Part shown: one piece after another, positions 59,409 through 64,000 of the stretch
Numbering within the stretch: the first letter of the stretch is position 1
Layout: each line of letters starts with the position of its first letter
Assembly (NCBI GenBank): GCA_020310875.1
Contig: CM035413.1
Location: 188,451,355 to 188,515,354 of the forward strand
Length of the DNA stretch: 64,000 nucleotides
Source: Ceratopteris richardii
Lineage: Eukaryota; Streptophyta; Polypodiopsida; Polypodiales; Pteridaceae
Direction of reading: 5' to 3'
The notes under the pieces: generated by a model
Databases searched by the model: none
What the model was told of the DNA's origin: nothing
The model's input: only the letters and a program-made list of their open reading frames with translations
Position numbers and translations under genes: made by a program

Positions 59409-60360
59409 ATGGCATCACCTGATTCAGAAGCTACGCAAGAGGAAGAGGTCCTGCTTCTTCCTTTGGAATCAATTATGAAGGCAAGAGGTCATTGGTTCCA
59501 TGAAGACCAACCGATGGTAGACCTCATCTTTTTGGCCACAATTAAGATTATGGACAGAGACCATTAGTTTCCATTGGTATTGCAGGATTTTCGAACTCTA
59601 CAACATGGATTACCAAGCATTATGGAAGTATGGACAAGGATAGGAATTGATGCGTTTTTATGACTTCCAATTTATTTACCAGATTTTCAACGATGTACTT
59701 AGGTAATGAACACGCTACAAGCAGGAGTGGATATGCCCTGAGTACCAGAAGCTACAGTTCTGAATAAAACTGGAGAATGGACTCGATTTACGCATGAGCT
59801 CATCAACAAAGCTTTTGGATGGAATCAAGACGGACTGACAAATCTCAAACATGAATGTCACGATGCTAAAAAGAAGACTTTTATGGAAATCAATAGGACA
59901 GATATTGAAGAATCAGATATTGAAGCATGAGCAGATATACAAAACCTCAAAAGATTGTAGTTCAATTGCTATCTCATGCTATGAGGCAAATCGGGAACCA
60001 AGTTAACTTTACAACATACATACAAGAACGTTTATTCGAAGCAAAGAAGAAATGGGACCATGAGAAATTTTTGAACGGAAGCTTTGCCTTGATGCTATTG
60101 ATCTATGAAGCACTAGAAATGAAGGAATGCCTGTGATAAATGTTGACCTCTATTGAAATGGCAAGATATGTGAACTCTGCAACAGTTCCAAAGAAGAAGA
60201 AAGCATCCATATCCAGAGAGTAAGTGGGAACAAGTTTGAAAACTACGATGCGTGGAGCCAAGTGGGTTAGAGAAAAAGAAGCATAGGAAACCCCACAATT
60301 GAAGGAAACACATCTATTACCAAGGGTCTCATTAACTCAACCTCATATAACACAAAGGGA
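59409..60360 (+). pseudogene. Extra ORF A homologue, broken
   Basis: ATG at 59409 opens MASPDSEATQEEE. The following blocks align with extra ORF A: ARGHWFHEDQPM, FPLVLQDFRTLQHGLPSIMEVW, LPDFQRC, then with shifts the VVQLLSHAMRQIGN, WDHEKFLNGSFALMLLIYEAL and MKECL stretch, equivalent to WIIDQLY...KKFINGCCALTRILYMCLAYD. At least five stops (for example 59564, 59660, 59699, 59928) inactivate it. Identity is low but the order is kept. Confidence 0.65.
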
Positions 60361-61786
60361 TCTATGAGCGGCTTTAGAAGAAACACATACTTACATGCGA
60401 GGTCAAATAAATCTTACCGTTCAAGGAAATCAATACAGACAGTCCAGACCTTTGCAAAAAAAGGGTCAAAAAGAACACAACCCATCACAAGCCGCCCGAT
60501 ACAAGGAATTGGGGCTTGATGACTCAAGTTCTAATGAGGAATCTATTCATGAACATGACACATTGGACACAGATATAAGGACAAAGATGAATGATGAAGA
60601 ATGGATGGAGATTCATCAAATGCAAACCACCCCCGACAATCAAAACCCACAAGTACAGAATCAGGAAGCACCATCTAAAGAAAGGCACATCATCGAGTTG
60701 AATACACAACCCAAGATCAGTGTAAAAGAAGCATCTACACCAAAAACAAATGTGGTACCAACCATCAAGGACGAGTTGCAAAGGAACCTCGAAAAAGAGG
60801 TGCTATCACAACAAACTCCAGCAAAAACTATGATTGAAATTCTCAATGATACGCCACAAGGGAAGGGATTAATTCAAGAGGTTGAGCCAGTGATACAGCT
60901 ACATATTCGGCATCCACACCAAACAAAGCTACATGTGGTGCAAGGAAAAGATGTTACCACAAGTGAAGAACCTAGTATACATAAAACATGGTTAAACATG
61001 GATGTAGCTCAATTAAAGCCAGTAGTGAAGCAAATGATACAAACAGTGATGGATACGCAACAACAAATGCTCGAAATGGATGCAGACTATGACAAGGCTA
61101 TGAGAGAGAGAAGCCAATACCAGGTGATGCGTGAAAACTTGTTTGCGCAATTAATTCAAGTTCAACAGGCACTCTCAGCCAATGAATCAGAAGTTAAAGA
61201 AGCCATGGAACAATGCACCGTGCTAACACATGAGAACCAAAATATCCAAGATCAACTCACAAAGCTACAAAGAAAATATGAAGCTAGTGAAGCAAAGAAG
61301 GTAAGAATGAATGCTAGAAGTAAGCTGCTTGAAACTTAGATCAAGGTATACATGGAAGAAACAGACAATTTATGAAATAGAAATAAAGAACTTATGAATG
61401 CCATACTATGCAACCAACCTATAGAAGCACGAGAAACAACCGCAAGCAACTAAAAAGCATTGGAAGAACAAATTGCAAAGTATGAAGCTCAGCTGAAACA
61501 AGAGCAAACAATCAAAGACAAATGCAAAAGGAAGTATATGCATGACACTAACAAACTCAAACAGCGATGGAAATCAGCTGAAGACAAACTTCTTGTGGTA
61601 TATAATGAAGATGCAAACCAGATAGCCATCATCAAAAATAAACTTTTGACAACCAAAGAAGCACTAAAAAAGGCCCACAATGAAATCAAAGAAAAGGAAG
61701 AACTCATTGCACAATTAGAAGCTCAAATAAAACAACAGCCAACAATCAAGACACCAATAGAGCCACAACAAGGGAATCCTAGTGAC
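60361..61786 (+). pseudogene. Extra ORF, coiled-coil part, cut by copia LTR
   Basis: A single frame with a few stops runs from 60395 through 61339 and 61460 to the LTR at 61787. The first 180 residues are Gln/Thr/Pro-rich. Then a long coiled coil begins (KQMIQTVMDTQQQMLEMDADYDKAM, LIQVQQALSANESEVKEAME, LEEQIAKYEAQLKQEQ, EKEELIAQLEAQIKQQ). The unrecognised C-terminal domain seen in the other copies is missing because the copia LTR interrupts the gene. Confidence 0.65.
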
Positions 61787-62016
61787 TGTTGGAGTTAGAC
61801 GTCTGCGGAAGCACACGAACAACACAAGGAAGAAGAAGAAGCTTGGAGCACAACACACAATACTGAATGTATTACTAGAGAATGTACAAAGATTAGTAGC
61901 CCTTTAGGGCAATAAGCGTATATACAAGCCAGGGGAAAAAAACCTCCTAAAGAGGGAAAAAAGTGCCCCAACGGTCCTAGCATGTTCACACACATCACTA
62001 CCTAGATATATTAACA
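61787..62016 (-). repeat. Copia 3' LTR, 230 bases, minus strand
   Basis: This is the inverted match of 52804-53033, same length, TG at 61787 and CA at 62015-62016. On the minus strand it is preceded by a purine run (GGGGGGATT, plus 62017-62026), a polypurine tract, so this is the 3' LTR of the element whose pol lies to the right. Confidence 0.9.
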
Positions 62017-62035
62017 AATCCCCCCTGGGAGTGAT

Positions 62036-62746
62036 GTGGTGAACAAGTGGCTGGCACTCATGTGTAAGGAAGTGCCAAGCTATGTGGAAATCACTCCACA
62101 AAAGGAAGTAAGCCTTGCGAAAAGCTTTGAACTTCTCCCTAGGCAGAGCCTTCGTGAAAAGGTCTGCAATGTTCTCCTGCGTGGGCACATATGCCAAGCT
62201 TATCTCCCCAGCAGAGAACCTCTCCTTGAAATAATGATAATGCACGTCAGTGTGCTTAGTGTGAGCATGGAACACAAGGTTCCTTGCAACTGCCAATGCC
62301 CTCTGACTGTGAGTGAAGATGGTGGTCGCAGAAGATTAACCAACACCCAAATCAGCCATAAGGCGTCTAAGCCACACACATTCAACAGTCGCTGTGAAAA
62401 CTGCCCTATACTCAGCCTCACAACTGGAAGTGGCCAAAGTAGGCTGCTTCTTGCTCAACGAAGATATACATGAGCTACCAAGCATGAACGAAAAGCCACT
62501 AGTGGACACACGAGTGTTATAGCAACCAACCCAATCAGAGTAAAAAAAAGCATGCAAATCTGGTGGTAGTGATCCCCCCTTGGGATAAAACAACCCAAGT
62601 AGCCAAGTACCACTCAAGAAGTGAAAGATGCGCTTAACCACCTGCCAATGCTTGACTCGTGGGCAATGCATAAACCTGCTCATCTATGAGACATCAAATT
62701 GAATACCTGGCCGAGTAATGCATAAGTAAATCAAGCACCCAACAGC
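62036..62746 (-). pseudogene. Copia RNase H
   Basis: The frame 62683-62336 shows YSDWVGCYNTRVSTSGFSFMLGSSCISSLSKKQPTLATSSCEAEYRA, and the end 62296-62060 reads VFHAHTKHTDVHYHYFKER, IADLFTKALPREKF. A frame change and a stop at about 62336-62340 separate them. A stop near 62684 separates it from RT. Confidence 0.88.
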
Positions 62747-63580
62747 CTACTGATAGAGAACAAAAACAAGTGCATCTCCAGCATCATGAAGACTCAATTG
62801 TAAACTTGTCTCCATAGGAATGCCAGTATGTTTATAGTCTTCAAGGCCAAAACGTGACAACAATGTGTCAATATATTTTGTTTGACACAAAGCCATTCCA
62901 CCATCAACATGCATAAAATGAATGCCCAAATAATGATGCAAATGCCCCAAATCAGACATCTCAAATGAGGCATGCAAATTAGCCTTAAAATCAGCAATAT
63001 GCCTCTCATGAGGACCAATGAGCAGCATGTCATCAACATAAACCACAATGATCAGGAGTACATCATTAGCATGCTTAACACCTAAGGTGCTTTCAATTGG
63101 ACTGTTCTCAAAACCATGTGGAATCAGATAGGCATGTATCTTCTCATACCAAGCACATGGTGCTTGCTTTAAACCATATAATGCCTTCTTTAACCTACAC
63201 ACTTGGTTTTCATGCCCTTTCTGCACAAAGCCACAGGGCTGAAAAACATACAATTCTTCATGCAAGTCACCATTTAGAAATGCAGGTTTAATGTCCAACT
63301 GATGTACATTCCAACCATGATGAGCTCCAAGTGCACAAATGCTCCGAATAGTAGTCATATGGCATGTAGGTGCAACGGTTTCATCAAAATCAATGCCTCT
63401 TTCATGTGCATAACCCTTTGCAACAAGCCTAGCCTTATACCTGTCAACTATACCATCACGTTTATGCTTCAACTTGTATACCCACTTAGTTCCAATGGCC
63501 TTCTTGCCAGGAGGCAAGTCACATAAAGAAGAAGTACCATTCTTCATTATAGCATCATATTCAAATTGCATAGCAGCCAT
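62747..63580 (-). CDS. Copia reverse transcriptase (RVT_2)
   Basis: The 277-codon frame has AIGTKWVYKLKHKRDGIVDRYKARLVAKGYAHERGIDFDE, LDIKPAFLNGDLHEELYV, CRLKKALYGLKQAPCAWYEKI and catalytic VVYVDDMLLIG. All RT motifs are present. The frame ends in a short degraded stretch (VFVLYQ) where the usual YR..VG.LMYL block begins. Confidence 0.92.
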   Translation of the reverse strand: MAAMQFEYDAIMKNGTSSLCDLPPGKKAIGTKWVYKLKHKRDGIVDRYKARLVAKGYAHERGIDFDETVAPTCHMTTIRSICALGAHHGWNVHQLDIKPAFLNGDLHEELYVFQPCGFVQKGHENQVCRLKKALYGLKQAPCAWYEKIHAYLIPHGFENSPIESTLGVKHANDVLLIIVVYVDDMLLIGPHERHIADFKANLHASFEMSDLGHLHHYLGIHFMHVDGGMALCQTKYIDTLLSRFGLEDYKHTGIPMETSLQLSLHDAGDALVFVLYQ

Positions 63581-64000
63581 CCAATTTTCTGAATTTTATG
63601 CTTCATCAAATGAAACAGGCTCGGTCTCATCACAAAGACTAGATGCAGCCATAGCATAGAAATCTAATGCAAAAGAGGGACTATGAGAGCCTAATTGAGT
63701 ATGATAGGACAGAGGTGCATCTAATTTGCTATCATGCAAGGTCTACACCAGCCATTTTGGCATAGTTCTTGCTTGCTCAATATCAGCTCTCTCATCAATA
63801 AGTGCATCATGTAAATTTTCATCAGTAATCTGATGCAAAAGAGGGACTATGAGAGCCTGATCGAGTACGATAGGACAGAGGTGCATCTAATTTGCTATCA
63901 TGCAAGGTCTACACCAGCCATTTTGGCATAGTTCTTGCTTGCTCAATATCAGCTCTCTCATCAATAAGTGCATCATGAAACCTACAAATGTTGAGAGGTT
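63581..64000 (-). pseudogene. Copia linker between integrase and RT, partial
   Basis: On the minus strand the NSENWMAAMQ and EPVSFDEA motifs upstream of RT can be read with one stop between them. The region then contains a 166-base tandem duplication. The upstream integrase is outside the window. Confidence 0.7.
63661..63976. repeat. 166-base tandem duplication
   Basis: The block starting AATCTAATGCAAAAGAGGGA at 63661 is repeated from 63827 (AATCTGATGCAAAAGAGGGA) to about 63976 with only a few differences. 166 is not a multiple of three, so the coding frame is broken. Confidence 0.9.

Larger units (their letters stand above)
54793..61786 (+). mobile_element. Diverged Ty3/gypsy element, 5' truncated, plus strand
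   Basis: This begins inside RT (NDVYSEKIKEEID-like) and runs through RNase H, two HHCC modules, integrase, PR2, W-x-P-K tail and the first part of the extra ORF. It is clearly more distant from the other gypsy copies than they are from each other, so shared features here are old. Both edges are copia sequence of one family in opposite orientations. No LTR of its own is seen. Confidence 0.85.
61787..64000 (-). mobile_element. Ty1/copia element, 3' part, minus strand
   Basis: LTR, PPT, RNase H, RT and the integrase-RT linker are in the window and the element continues past 64000. It belongs to the same family as the 5' fragment at 52804-54792 but has opposite orientation, so the two are separate insertions or products of an inversion. 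Confidence 0.88.

Overview
The window looks like nuclear DNA from a land plant with a large, transposon-rich genome. I base this on plant-type Ty3/gypsy and Ty1/copia LTR retrotransposons, a CACTA transposase fragment, a tRNA-Asp primer site of the kind used by plant Athila/Tat elements, initiator-Met tRNA primer sites in copia elements, and a piece of plant-type Argonaute. The species cannot be told from the sequence. I see no rRNA, tRNA gene, CRISPR array, bacterial operon or intact host gene. Almost every base can be assigned to nested, broken retroelements.

Layout. 1-448: CACTA TNP2-like transposase remnant. 449-3765: plus-strand Ty3/gypsy pol fragment. 3766-12085: minus-strand copy of the same family (LTR, extra 3' ORFs, pol tail, second protease, integrase). 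12175-24852: plus-strand gypsy element with both LTRs, primer site, repeat-rich leader, gag, protease, RT, RNase H, integrase and a second protease-like domain, plus a captured Argonaute fragment where relatives carry their extra ORF. 24853-27785: another plus-strand pol fragment. 27786-about 42970: the best-preserved gypsy copy, minus strand, with gag, pol and the full extra-ORF region but no 5' LTR. 42970-46915: minus-strand copia fragment. 46920-47189: gypsy gag/protease scrap. 47189-47557: possible two-exon fragment of an unrecognised gene. 47593-48320: compound microsatellite. 48324-52803: rearranged plus-strand copia copies sharing an LTR. 52804-54792: 5' part of a second copia family. 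54793-61786: a more diverged gypsy element of the same architecture. 61787-64000: minus-strand 3' part of the same copia family as at 52804.

The gypsy copies share an unusual plan: gag with three short zinc knuckles, then protease 1, RT, RNase H, a first integrase-type HHCC domain, a second HHCC domain, the DD35E integrase core, a C-terminal module, a second retropepsin-like domain, a tail with repeated W-[IV]-P-K motifs, and a large sense-strand ORF region (unknown N-terminal domain, Pro/Ser/Thr-rich part, coiled coil, unknown C-terminal domain) before the 3' LTR. No copy here is fully intact, but different copies keep different domains, so the plan can be read by comparison.

The most notable points are the Argonaute MID-domain fragment inside the 12175-24852 element, the duplicated protease and duplicated HHCC domains in pol, and the conserved extra ORF region of unknown function.
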